A stretch of DNA of 5,492 nucleotides from an uncultured Bacteroidales bacterium (GTDB lineage Bacteria; Bacteroidota; Bacteroidia; Bacteroidales; Marinilabiliaceae). Made by a program: the position numbers and the translations under genes. This document shows positions 1-5,041 of the stretch, piece after piece (within the stretch, counting starts at the first letter, position 1; the number at the start of each line of letters is the position of its first letter). Location of the stretch: contig CALAVC010000077.1 of NCBI GenBank assembly GCA_937892095.1, positions 1-5,492 of the forward strand, given 5' to 3'. The notes beneath the pieces are model-generated. The model saw nothing but the letters and a program-made list of their open reading frames with translations, ran no database searches and had not been told where the DNA came from.

Positions 1-39
1 ATTCGGCGGCAGACTAAGGGCCTGAGCCTGCCGCCGAAT
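1..39. repeat. Perfect 12-base inverted repeat at window edge
   Basis: Bases 1-12 (ATTCGGCGGCAG) are the exact reverse complement of bases 28-39, separated by 15 bases. It lies inside purA coding sequence. The inner arm fits PurA (EFGGR), while the outer arm replaces the TDTS-like residues expected after RLRP-V. A fold-back artefact at a contig end is the simplest reading. A genuine intragenic hairpin is possible but less likely. Confidence 0.85.
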
Positions 40-617
40 TCACCGAGCCAAGCCATGAGCCTTTCAATATCCCATGGCTCCGCGCCGTATACGCGCTCGA
101 GGGTCAGGTTTTTCCATTCAAGCAGATCGGCAGCATGAGCACGCAGCCTTTCGGGATAGAAAAGCTCGCCGGCAAGCAGAGTCTTTTTCTGATATTTATC
201 CGAATAAAACGGGGCTATGCCCTGCTTTGTGGAGCCGTATTTTTTATCTTTAAGGCGGGCTTCCTCGAGCCCGTCAAGCTCACGGTGCCAAGGCAGAAGG
301 AGCGAAGCACGATCGCTTATTTTAAGCTTTTCCGGCGTAACGGAAACGCCGGCGGCATTGAGAGAAGCTATCTCGTTCCAAAGATTTTCAAGATCAAGGG
401 CAACGCCGCTGCCCAGAATATTGACGACGCCCGGGCGGAAAATGCCTGACGGCAAAAGGTGCAGAGCAAACTTGCCGTATTCGTTAACAATGGTGTGTCC
501 GGCATTGCCGCCGCCCTGAAAGCGAATAACGTAATCATATCGCTCGGTCAACAGATCGACCATGCGCCCCTTGCCTTCGTCGCCCCAGTTGATACCTACG
601 ATAGCACAGTTTGACAT
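1..617 (-). CDS. purA: Adenylosuccinate synthase, N-terminal part (3' end outside window)
   Basis: Makes adenylosuccinate from IMP, aspartate and GTP, the first committed step to AMP, in the cytosol. I translated 205 codons by hand from the ATG at 617. The phosphate-binding GDEGKG motif is at residues 12-17 with the catalytic Asp at 13, and GGGNAGHT at 36-42 carries the catalytic His at 41. A GSTKQGIAPFYSDK segment at 128-141 matches the family IMP/GTP loop, and RLRP is at 197-200. These positions agree with the usual PurA numbering, so the start is secure; GGAGG at 624-628 lies 6 bases upstream. The family is about 420-430 residues, so roughly half is present. The last four residues (203-206, codons within bases 1-11) no longer look like PurA and coincide with the inverted repeat at 1-39, so they may be an artefact. 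It lies downstream of the TetR gene in the same direction but has its own promoter. Confidence 0.96.
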   Translation of the reverse strand, partial: MSNCAIVGINWGDEGKGRMVDLLTERYDYVIRFQGGGNAGHTIVNEYGKFALHLLPSGIFRPGVVNILGSGVALDLENLWNEIASLNAAGVSVTPEKLKISDRASLLLPWHRELDGLEEARLKDKKYGSTKQGIAPFYSDKYQKKTLLAGELFYPERLRAHAADLLEWKNLTLERVYGAEPWDIERLMAWLGEFGGRLRPLVCRR

Positions 618-659
618 ACAAAACCTCCGGTACGATAGCCATTGTGTAAAGGTGTTACC

Positions 660-710
660 AAATTGGTATCACCAATTTTGAATATTATACCATGGGCAGG
701 CTTTTGTCAA
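660..710 (-). promoter_or_regulatory. purA promoter with palindromic operator at the start point
   Basis: On the minus strand a perfect TTGACA (705-710) is followed by TATAAT (684-689; spacer 15) or, two bases on, TAATAT (682-687; spacer 17). The transcript would start near 675. That point falls inside a perfect inverted repeat, AAATTGGT-ATC-ACCAATTT (660-678). A second, imperfect TTGGT-N3-ACC half follows with a 14-base period (651-661 region). A separate palindrome TCAAC-T-GTTGA (707-717) overlaps the -35 box. The layout is that of a repressible promoter. The TTGGT-N3-ACCAA type resembles GntR-family sites, but the regulator is not identifiable from this window. Confidence 0.7.
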
Positions 711-747
711 CTGTTGATTTGGCGGTTTGGAGGTGATATTATCGGTA

Positions 748-1311
748 TTATGCTTCGCCGAAAACGGGTTTAGTCTCGTCTCCCAGCACTTTTACACATA
801 TCCGACCCATCTTCTCGGCGCTTTCCTTCATTCCGGAATTGAACCAGTCGGTCAGAATGGATAAGAACGCGCCTTCACGCGCGACTTTCGCGTAATGCTC
901 CTCGACGGTCGCGGAAGGATATACGGACTCTAAAATGACGCCGTCGTCCAACTTGAGGTTTGCCTTCAAATAAACGGCGAAATAATCGCTGTTCTCTTTG
1001 ATCGTCCGGAAAAAGTCTATGTACCACTGCTTGCGGTTCGTCCTGAAACGGTCGCTTTGAAGAGACGCGGACAGCTCGGCATACAGGCTGCTGCACAGGT
1101 CGGAAACCAGCGCCTCCTTCGATTCATAGTTTCGATAAAAGGCAAGCCTCGATACCCCCGCGTGCTTGGCGAGCGCCGTGACCGTGATTTTTTCAAAATC
1201 CTCGCTGCCCATCAGCTTGAACATGGCGATCCGCAGACATTCACGAGTTATCCTGTTCGATTCTTCGTTGGAAAGCCGAAGGATCTCCTTCTTTTCGAAA
1301 TTTGTTTGCAT
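748..1311 (-). CDS. TetR/AcrR-family transcriptional regulator
   Basis: A cytosolic DNA-binding repressor of 187 residues, typical for the family. The helix-turn-helix lies at about residues 42-66 (ITVTALAKHAGVSRLAFYRNY, then SKEALV), the hallmark of TetR proteins. The rest is helical and ends in a GAFLSILTDWFNSG segment (147-160), like the TetR_C domains that bind ligand and dimerise. I chose ATG 1311 because AAGGAAGGG lies 6-8 bases upstream; an in-frame TTG at 1335 would add eight residues and has no better site. It is transcribed away from the DUF308 membrane-protein gene at 1482, and a palindrome between their promoters is probably its operator. The inducer cannot be told from sequence. 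Confidence 0.93.
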   Translation of the reverse strand: MQTNFEKKEILRLSNEESNRITRECLRIAMFKLMGSEDFEKITVTALAKHAGVSRLAFYRNYESKEALVSDLCSSLYAELSASLQSDRFRTNRKQWYIDFFRTIKENSDYFAVYLKANLKLDDGVILESVYPSATVEEHYAKVAREGAFLSILTDWFNSGMKESAEKMGRICVKVLGDETKPVFGEA

Positions 1312-1371
1312 ATTATCCCTTCCTTGGCGTAACAATTCAGCTGCTATTTGTTTACGCCGATGGCACGGCTA

Positions 1372-1401
1372 TTGACATGGCGGCACCGTGTATTATATAC
1401 T
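1372..1401 (+). promoter_or_regulatory. Promoter of the DUF308 membrane-protein gene
   Basis: TTGACA (1372-1377) is followed after 18 bases by TATACT (1396-1401); TATATA (1394-1399) gives a 16-base spacer. The start point would be near 1408, inside the palindrome at 1403-1417. The leader to the ATG at 1482 is then about 75 bases. Confidence 0.75.
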
Positions 1402-1402
1402 G

Positions 1403-1417
1403 TGTTATGACATAACA
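1403..1417. promoter_or_regulatory. Probable TetR-family operator between opposed promoters
   Basis: TGTTATG-A-CATAACA is a perfect 15-base palindrome with 7-base arms. It begins two bases after the plus-strand -10 box and ends one base before the minus-strand -10 box, so a bound dimer would cover both start points. Autorepression of the TetR gene together with control of the membrane protein is the natural inference. Confidence 0.75.
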
Positions 1418-1446
1418 AGTGTATCATCGTGACGCTTGACTGTCAA
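1418..1446 (-). promoter_or_regulatory. Promoter of the TetR-family gene
   Basis: On the minus strand TTGACA (1441-1446), a 17-base spacer, and TACACT (1418-1423). The start would be near 1411, about 100 bases before the ATG at 1311. The -35 box lies in a second perfect palindrome, CTTGAC-T-GTCAAG (1435-1447), which may be another protein site or simply follow from the box itself. Confidence 0.65.
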
Positions 1447-1481
1447 GAGAGCAAACGAAAATTTTTTGGAGGTCTTGAAGA

Positions 1482-2033
1482 ATGAAGTTCATGAAGGTTT
1501 TATGCGTTGTCCTCGGTCTCCTTATGATCGCGGCGGGTATCTACTGTATCCTCAAGCCCGATATCACGGGGCTTGCCATCGGTTACATAATCGGCGTCAG
1601 TATGCTCATTGACGCCGTTGGTCGGATCCACGCATGGTTCCGCCTTAAAAAGGACGGACAGGCGGACGGTTGGCTCTTGGCAAGCGGTATTCTCTCCGCC
1701 TTATTCGGCATCGTATTGATCGTGAACGTCGCCGCACAGCTTTACATGGATATGTTCATCGCGTATATTGCCGCCTGCTGGATCATGGTTCAGGCGATCA
1801 TCACTATCATACGTGCGTTCAGAGTCCGTAAATTCCATAAAATGCTCGATACACAGTATCTCGGCAAGCACTGGTGGATAGGCCTTATCGTTGGTCTTCT
1901 GCTCCTTACATTGTCCGTGCTCTGCTTCGTGCATCCCGGCATCGTCATCACGTCCATGGGCATCCTTATAGGTCTCGGCGTGATCGTCGCGGGGGCGAAC
2001 CTCATCACTCTGGCGACAACTTCTTCGAATTAA
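1482..2033 (+). CDS. DUF308/HdeD-like six-helix membrane protein
   Basis: A 183-residue integral membrane protein with hydrophobic segments at about 5-24, 30-50, 64-83, 90-111, 131-150 and 153-178. They form three repeats, each a hairpin of two helices with a Gly-rich first helix, a Pro or short turn, and a second G-rich helix. Examples are GLLMIAAGIYCILKPD at 12-27 and GLLLLTLSVLCFVHPG at 138-153. This is the pattern of the DUF308 (HdeD-like) family. E. coli HdeD is linked to acid resistance, but most family members have no assigned role. Basic loops at 52-57 and 112-120 suggest cytosolic connectors. GGAGG at 1468-1472 sits 9 bases before the ATG. Regulation by the divergent TetR protein is likely from the shared operator. 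Confidence 0.88.
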   Translation: MKFMKVLCVVLGLLMIAAGIYCILKPDITGLAIGYIIGVSMLIDAVGRIHAWFRLKKDGQADGWLLASGILSALFGIVLIVNVAAQLYMDMFIAYIAACWIMVQAIITIIRAFRVRKFHKMLDTQYLGKHWWIGLIVGLLLLTLSVLCFVHPGIVITSMGILIGLGVIVAGANLITLATTSSN

Positions 2034-2063
2034 AAAGCGAAAAGCAGCTATACAATCAGGCTC

Positions 2064-2069
2064 AGGAGG
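2064..2069 (+). promoter_or_regulatory. Strong ribosome-binding site of the truncated gene
   Basis: AGGAGG, 8 bases before the ATG at 2078. It is important because it shows that a real gene started here before the sequence was interrupted near 2150. Confidence 0.8.
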
Positions 2070-2077
2070 ATAATTTT

Positions 2078-2263
2078 ATGGAAATCAAAGAAATGATCAT
2101 CGCCGGATTGCAGGGGATCGTCACGGGGCTTTCGCAGCAGGCTGACGGTCACGTGATCCAATCAAAAATATTTGCAGGACTAAGGGTGAGTGTTGCCGAC
2201 ACACTGCCACCTGCCACTGCCGCCTGTGTAACCGCAACAAAAGGTCGCGTGTCCGCCGAATAA
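2078..2263 (+). pseudogene. 5' stub of an unknown gene fused to antisense phage sequence
   Basis: The ATG follows a perfect AGGAGG and comes 44 bases after the DUF308 stop, so it is probably the next gene of that operon. The first ~25 residues (MEIKEMIIAGLQGIVTGLSQ, then QADGH) look genuine. From about codon 26 the frame runs into the complementary strand of the capsid-like gene and gives a Thr/Ala-rich tail of no meaning, ending at 2263. Too little is left to name the gene. Confidence 0.6.
2140..2160. other. Junction between chromosomal and phage-like sequence
   Basis: Rightward coding with Shine-Dalgarno starts stops here and leftward phage-like coding begins. Both the plus-strand stub and the minus-strand capsid-like protein are truncated at this point, the latter by a TGA at 2149-2151 that may itself belong to the chromosomal side. 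No integrase gene or terminal repeat marks the point. The exact base cannot be fixed by eye. Confidence 0.65.
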
Positions 2264-2637
2264 TACTTATATCGCATTCCCTTTACGGTCTGCGACTGAC
2301 TCATTCGAGTAATCTGCTCAATCGGTATAGCCGACTGAAACATCTTAACTATCTCTTGGTCAATTGGGTCGTGGATAAGTCCGGGTGCTTCCGCTCGCTC
2401 CACGTCTGTGTCGTGTGGCTCACCCGTAACGTGTTTACCAACACCCTCCACACCTTCTGCCACGGCGGCCATCATACTCGCCCCGCCGTCAAACAACGAC
2501 AGTAGCCACACCACCGCCAGTTGCCAAATTGTTCTCTTTACAATTTTGTTCATCTTTCTGCTATTTTTCTTTTTATGGTTATTGTTTCTCAAACTTCTTG
2601 TTAAAGGCTCGTCGCCGTTTGTCTGCGTCTGTTTCAT
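2149..2637 (-). CDS. Major-capsid-protein-like fragment, C-terminus missing
   Basis: 162 residues from ATG 2637, which has GAGGTG upstream and follows the 52-residue gene by 17 bases; a GTG at 2658 would overlap that gene. The N-terminal 35 residues are polar and basic, then a hydrophobic stretch (38-50, 53-60). Next is a segment with IDQEIVKMFQSAIPIEQITR (92-111), YKYYSADTRPFVAVT (123-137) and GGSVSATLTLSPANIFDWIT (143-162). An invariant-looking IDxxIVK...PIxxI motif followed by YYSxDTRP and a Gly/Ser/Thr beta stretch is what I expect from the N-terminal region of capsid proteins of Bacteroidetes phages, including crAss-like ones. This is family recollection, not a search. It lies where a capsid gene should, last after the scaffold-like gene. 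It is cut at the junction; full capsid proteins are normally over 300 residues. Confidence 0.55.
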   Translation of the reverse strand: MKQTQTNGDEPLTRSLRNNNHKKKNSRKMNKIVKRTIWQLAVVWLLSLFDGGASMMAAVAEGVEGVGKHVTGEPHDTDVERAEAPGLIHDPIDQEIVKMFQSAIPIEQITRMSQSQTVKGMRYKYYSADTRPFVAVTQAAVAGGSVSATLTLSPANIFDWIT

Positions 2638-2654
2638 CTGCTCACCTCGCCTTT

Positions 2655-2813
2655 TCACGCCACCTCAATCACGTCGCGCAAGTCTATCCACACCAGCTTA
2701 TTCGCCGATGTCTTTACTATCACGCCCGGCTTCTCATAGCTACTCATGTATGCCACGATACTTCCTGTGTAGACGGTCTCGCCATTCTTACCAATTCTGT
2801 ACTTTACTGTCAT
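2655..2813 (-). CDS. Small 52-residue phage-type protein
   Basis: Start ATG 2813, stop TGA at 2655-2657. The product (MTVKYRIGKNGETVYTGSIV at the start, VWIDLRDVIEVA at the end) has alternating hydrophobic and polar residues, predicting a small beta barrel or sheet, with no membrane segment or Cys. It fills the gap between the Cys-rich gene (21 bases before) and the capsid-like gene (17 bases after) on the same strand, which supports it as a real gene. The leader is A-rich without a Shine-Dalgarno sequence. I do not recognise the family; a small structural or assembly factor is only a guess. Confidence 0.7.
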   Translation of the reverse strand: MTVKYRIGKNGETVYTGSIVAYMSSYEKPGVIVKTSANKLVWIDLRDVIEVA

Positions 2814-2834
2814 TTTCTTATGGTTTTAAAAGGT

Positions 2835-3107
2835 TTATAATTGCTCTTCAAAAAACCTACAAGCCCTATCATCTAAGAACTTGTAATACTTCTTGTAGTC
2901 CGTGTATGCGCTCGGGTCTTCTACGTCGCAATGACACAACATAAGCTTGCCCTCATAGTCTCGCTCCTTCGACCCATACGAATGGCGACAATCCCGACAC
3001 GTCAGCTTACGCTCTTCCTGCTCTCTCTTCTTCTGCAACGGATTCCGTCCGAGCTGCTCCAAGCAATAAAGCTCGCCTCGGTCTATCTTCTTGCCACCTC
3101 TACGCAT
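2835..3107 (-). CDS. Cys-rich, probably zinc-binding small phage protein
   Basis: 90 residues from ATG 3107, three bases after the stop of the preceding gene, so the two are probably translationally coupled. The N-terminal third is basic (MRRGGKKIDRG, KKREQEERK). The rest holds CRDC at 37-40, CHC at 58-60 and a lone Cys at 83 in ACRFFE, with His at 42 and 59. CxxC...CxC...C fits a single treble-clef or zinc-ribbon site. Small proteins of this kind are common in phage genomes, and the fold could bind nucleic acid or simply be structural. No known family is claimed. Confidence 0.72.
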   Translation of the reverse strand: MRRGGKKIDRGELYCLEQLGRNPLQKKREQEERKLTCRDCRHSYGSKERDYEGKLMLCHCDVEDPSAYTDYKKYYKFLDDRACRFFEEQL

Positions 3108-3110
3108 ACA

Positions 3111-3338
3111 CTATTCTTCGTCAAACTTGTGCAAGTCTATGCGCCCCATTAGCTTTGACCTATACTCTCGCATTGCCGTAAGCTGTTGGTACATAGCACC
3201 AATCTCTTCGCCTTTCGCTATCGTTGTCCGCTTTAAATTATACGGTTCTACCAACACTCGCTGCAATCGTGCAATCTTTTCATTAAGCTCTGCAAGCTCC
3301 AGGCTTAACTCTCTTTTAATGTTTCTGTGTCTATTCAT
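3111..3338 (-). CDS. 75-residue coiled-coil phage protein
   Basis: I chose ATG 3338 (MNRHRNIKREL...), 19 bases after the stop of the upstream gene; an in-frame ATG at 3395 would overlap that gene by 38 bases and add an unlikely N-terminus. Leu/Ile heptads run through LSLELAELNEKIARLQRVLV (11-30) and a second helix spans about 45-65. The product is charged, soluble and without Cys, signal or membrane segment. The leader before the start is A-rich (CCAAATAAACCAAACGAA) with no Shine-Dalgarno sequence, typical of Bacteroidetes genes. Function unknown; it is part of the same tight minus-strand cluster. Confidence 0.68.
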   Translation of the reverse strand: MNRHRNIKRELSLELAELNEKIARLQRVLVEPYNLKRTTIAKGEEIGAMYQQLTAMREYRSKLMGRIDLHKFDEE

Positions 3339-3357
3339 TTCGTTTGGTTTATTTGGT

Positions 3358-3630
3358 TTATAAATATTTAGCGTATGTCCTTTTTTGTAAACCACGAGCT
3401 TCGCGCTCCATTTCTTCTTTATTTCTTTTCTCTCTGGCTTCGCGCTTCAATTTGTCCGCCTCATACTCCGAAAGCGTTTCGCGTATGCGCTCAAATATCA
3501 TGCTCGCCTCACTTTCCGACTGCGCCTTGCTCGCAAATACTACCGACCACACCGTTTCACTATCACGCGTCAAATAAACGTTCCCAGTCTCACGTAGGTC
3601 TTGCTTATAGTCTCCTCGCACTTGCAACAT
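3358..3630 (-). CDS. 90-residue protein with long charged helix
   Basis: Start ATG 3630, 11 bases after the stop of the scaffold-like gene; AAGAGGCG lies about 7 bases upstream. Residues 1-37 look like a short beta region (GNVYLTRDSETVWSVVFASK). Residues 40-85 form one long, highly charged helix (MIFERIRETLSEYEADKLKR followed by EAREKRNKEEMEREARG). The shape, a small head plus a charged rod, and its place between a scaffold-like and a capsid-like gene suggest a structural or assembly role, but nothing in it is diagnostic. Confidence 0.68.
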   Translation of the reverse strand: MLQVRGDYKQDLRETGNVYLTRDSETVWSVVFASKAQSESEASMIFERIRETLSEYEADKLKREAREKRNKEEMEREARGLQKRTYAKYL

Positions 3631-3641
3631 TTCTTCGCCTC

Positions 3642-4433
3642 TTACTTCTGATTGTAAAAGTCATCATAACCTCCGCGACTTTCCTGTCTGCCCCTTATAG
3701 CTCTGAAATAGTCCCTCGTAGGGTCTGGTCGCGCTCCCTCTCCACCAACTTCTCCGCCTCGTCCGCTACTCGGCAATCCGTCCAAGCCATGGTCAAGTCG
3801 CTCCCTACGCTCTATTATCTGCTCATTACGACCAGCCACTCTGCCTGCTCTTTCCGCCTGCTTCATGTCTTCGTCATAATGTCTGCCCTTATCCATCATT
3901 TCAAGTAGCTCTGGACTTATAAGTCCCTTGCCTATCGGTTCAAGTATCTTAGTCTGCAAAAGGATCATAAGCTCCTGCCCCTCCTCCTCACTAAGCCCCT
4001 GATTCGTTATGTATTCCCTAAGCGATTGCTCACTCTTTGCAAGATTCTCTTGCTGCTCCGCAAGCATCTGCTCAAGCTCCTCACGATGCCTCTGCTCCGC
4101 CCTAAGCATTTCTGCTCGCTCACCACGCCTGCCGTCGTCCTCACTCTTGAAGTCAAGCACGTCGCTCGGCATGTGGCGTACTGCATCGCTTATGTCCTCT
4201 CCCTTGCCAATCTCTCTCACAAAATCTTCAAAGTCAGGGTCGCTATCAAGCAACTCACGCAAACTCTGGTTGTCCTCACGCATTCGCTTTGCATAGTCAT
4301 GCTCTGCGTCATAACCCTCCATTGCCGCTCCCCAATAATCATCTTCATTCTCAAAACCCCTATCTGCATACTTACGCTTCAAATTTTCAAGCATAACCTC
4401 TCTTTTACTCTTCGGGGCTTCTTCTTCTCCCAC
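3642..4433 (-). CDS. Acidic coiled-coil protein, candidate capsid scaffold (5' end lost)
   Basis: 263 residues if read from GTG 4433; ATG 4394 (MLENLKRKY) is the next choice. The frame stays open upstream through an acidic NTEEETAPVGDKGG stretch to about 4478, with no start codon, so the natural start was probably lost at the junction there. Residues 30-80 are acidic (DSDPDFEDFVREIGKGED). Residues 103-143 are a long helical coiled coil (ERAEMLRAEQRHREELEQML...). Residues 190-212 are a second helix, and the Gly/Arg-rich, Asp/Tyr-ending tail is disordered. No Cys, membrane segment or signal. High charge, coiled coil, disordered ends and a position upstream of a capsid-like gene are the usual signs of a scaffolding protein. 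Sequence identity with a named family is not claimed. Confidence 0.6.
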   Translation of the reverse strand: MGEEEAPKSKREVMLENLKRKYADRGFENEDDYWGAAMEGYDAEHDYAKRMREDNQSLRELLDSDPDFEDFVREIGKGEDISDAVRHMPSDVLDFKSEDDGRRGERAEMLRAEQRHREELEQMLAEQQENLAKSEQSLREYITNQGLSEEEGQELMILLQTKILEPIGKGLISPELLEMMDKGRHYDEDMKQAERAGRVAGRNEQIIERRERLDHGLDGLPSSGRGGEVGGEGARPDPTRDYFRAIRGRQESRGGYDDFYNQK

Positions 4434-4456
4434 CCCCCCCTTGTCTCCTACGGGGG
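4433..4456. repeat. C8 homopolymer and facing G5 run
   Basis: Eight C at 4433-4440 and five G at 4452-4456 could form a C5/G5 stem with an 11-base loop. It lies in the acidic N-terminal linker of the scaffold-like frame, about 20 bases from the 4478 junction. Homopolymers of this length are prone to indels. Confidence 0.6.
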
Positions 4457-4471
4457 CGGTCTCCTCTTCGG

Positions 4472-4483
4472 TGTTAGTTGATA
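4472..4483. other. Junction between scaffold-like gene and recT fragment
   Basis: The minus-strand scaffold-like frame loses sense (becomes SSTLIST) upstream of about 4478. The plus-strand RecT frame acquires sense from about 4480 (DMSVEELKEHA). Two gene fragments thus meet 5' end to interior on opposite strands with nothing between them, which no normal gene order would give. Confidence 0.65.
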
Positions 4484-4803
4484 TGAGTGTTGAAGAACTA
4501 AAAGAACATGCTGGTAAGTATAGCCAGACGTATCGGAGTCAGTATGCGAGAGCGAGTAGCAAGTGGACAACAGACTTTGACGCAATGAGCCGCAAGACAG
4601 TGTTGAAGTTACTGTTAAGTAGGTGGTGCCCGCTAAGCGTCGAAATGCAACAAGCTATGTCGGCAGACCAAGCAGTAATAGGCGAGAACGACAAGCTAAC
4701 CTACGTGGACAGCCCAGAAGCTCCCACCATAGAGGTTGAAGCCGAAGAGGTAACGCATAGTATGGCAGAGGAGATAATGAGCGAAGCCGAGCAAAAGGAA
4801 TAA
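4477..4803 (+). pseudogene. recT: RecT-type single-strand annealing protein, C-terminal half only
   Basis: RecT proteins anneal complementary single-stranded DNA in phage homologous recombination, usually with a partner exonuclease. Counting from the Met at 4483, residues 1-13 (MSVEELKEHAGKY) match the RecT motif before the final helices. Residues 27-46 (KWTTDFDAMSRKTVLKLLLS) and 50-63 (PLSVEMQQAMSADQ) match the conserved W...FxxMxxKTxxxxL...LPxSxExQxAxxxD block. The acidic tail (EAPTIEVEAEEV) is also family-like. About 106 residues remain of a usual 250-300. The N-terminal part and start are missing at the 4478 junction, so this is not a working gene as seen. The stop TAA is at 4801-4803. 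Confidence 0.85.
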
Positions 4804-4839
4804 CCTGCTCATAGTTTTTCTTTTGGTGATAGTGTGTAG

Positions 4840-4870
4840 AACACTCGCAGCCGGGACGGTCAAGAGTGTT
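4840..4870 (+). repeat. Conserved-loop hairpin, copy 1
   Basis: AACACTC (4840-4846) pairs perfectly with GAGTGTT (4864-4870) around a 17-base loop GCAGCCGGGACGGTCAA. A competing hairpin can form upstream: AGTGT (4831-4835) with ACACT (4841-4845) and a 5-base loop. The same arm can therefore pair either way, as in attenuators and riboswitches. Orientation is not proven. Confidence 0.6.
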
Positions 4871-4971
4871 GTTTTAAACAAGCGGAGCAAGACAGACATT
4901 AAGAGCGTCTGTACTATAAAAGCCCGGGACGCAAGGCAAGTGCAACTCTTACCCTCCGCACAAATCATGTC

Positions 4972-5000
4972 GTAGTCGTAGCCGAGACGGTCAAGACTGT
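4972..5000 (+). repeat. Conserved-loop hairpin, copy 2
   Basis: GTAGTC (4972-4977) pairs with GACTGT (4995-5000; four Watson-Crick pairs plus two G-T) around a 17-base loop GTAGCCGAGACGGTCAA. The loop matches copy 1 at 15 of 17 bases. The third stem pair is C-G in copy 1 and G-C here, a compensating double change that favours a selected RNA structure over chance. TGTTGTTT follows in both copies. The start-to-start offset is 131 bases. Confidence 0.55.
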
Positions 5001-5041
5001 TGTTTAATAATTTGATTGGTTAAGGCGTCAACGGACGCTCA

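Noticed and set aside
135..519. Plus-strand open frames across bases 135-519
   Set aside because: They are antisense to purA, whose catalytic motifs read cleanly on the minus strand.
2153..2161. TTTGATTGG at the 2150 junction, repeated inverted at 5011-5019, as an attachment core
   Set aside because: Nine-base matches are expected many times by chance in 5.5 kb, and nothing else flanks the two copies symmetrically.
2408..2944. Plus-strand 178-residue frame rich in Ser, Phe and Leu
   Set aside because: It runs antisense to the capsid-like, 52-residue and Cys-rich genes and has no ribosome-binding site; its composition is that of a shadow frame.
3375..4481. Long plus-strand frames over 3375-4481
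   Set aside because: They mirror the charged coiled-coil genes on the minus strand and give Ser/Leu-rich, membrane-like nonsense typical of antisense frames.
4882..4960. A standard tRNA with GCGGAG/CTCCGC acceptor pairing
   Set aside because: The acceptor strands pair over 6 bases and a T-arm-like loop is present. However, the loop is TGCAACT rather than TTC-type, the T stem has a mismatch, the D loop lacks GG and no anticodon loop can be fitted. It is kept only as part of the structured module.
4696..4968. Minus-strand 90-residue frame across the recT end and the non-coding stretch
   Set aside because: It overlaps the conserved RecT tail and both structured repeats, and it has no start signal.
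4978..5000. The AGCCGRGACGGTCAAGA loop as a tRNA D arm
   Set aside because: It resembles the D arm of class II tRNAs, but the GCC strand does not pair with GAC or GAG, and the distance to the T arm is about 20 bases too long.
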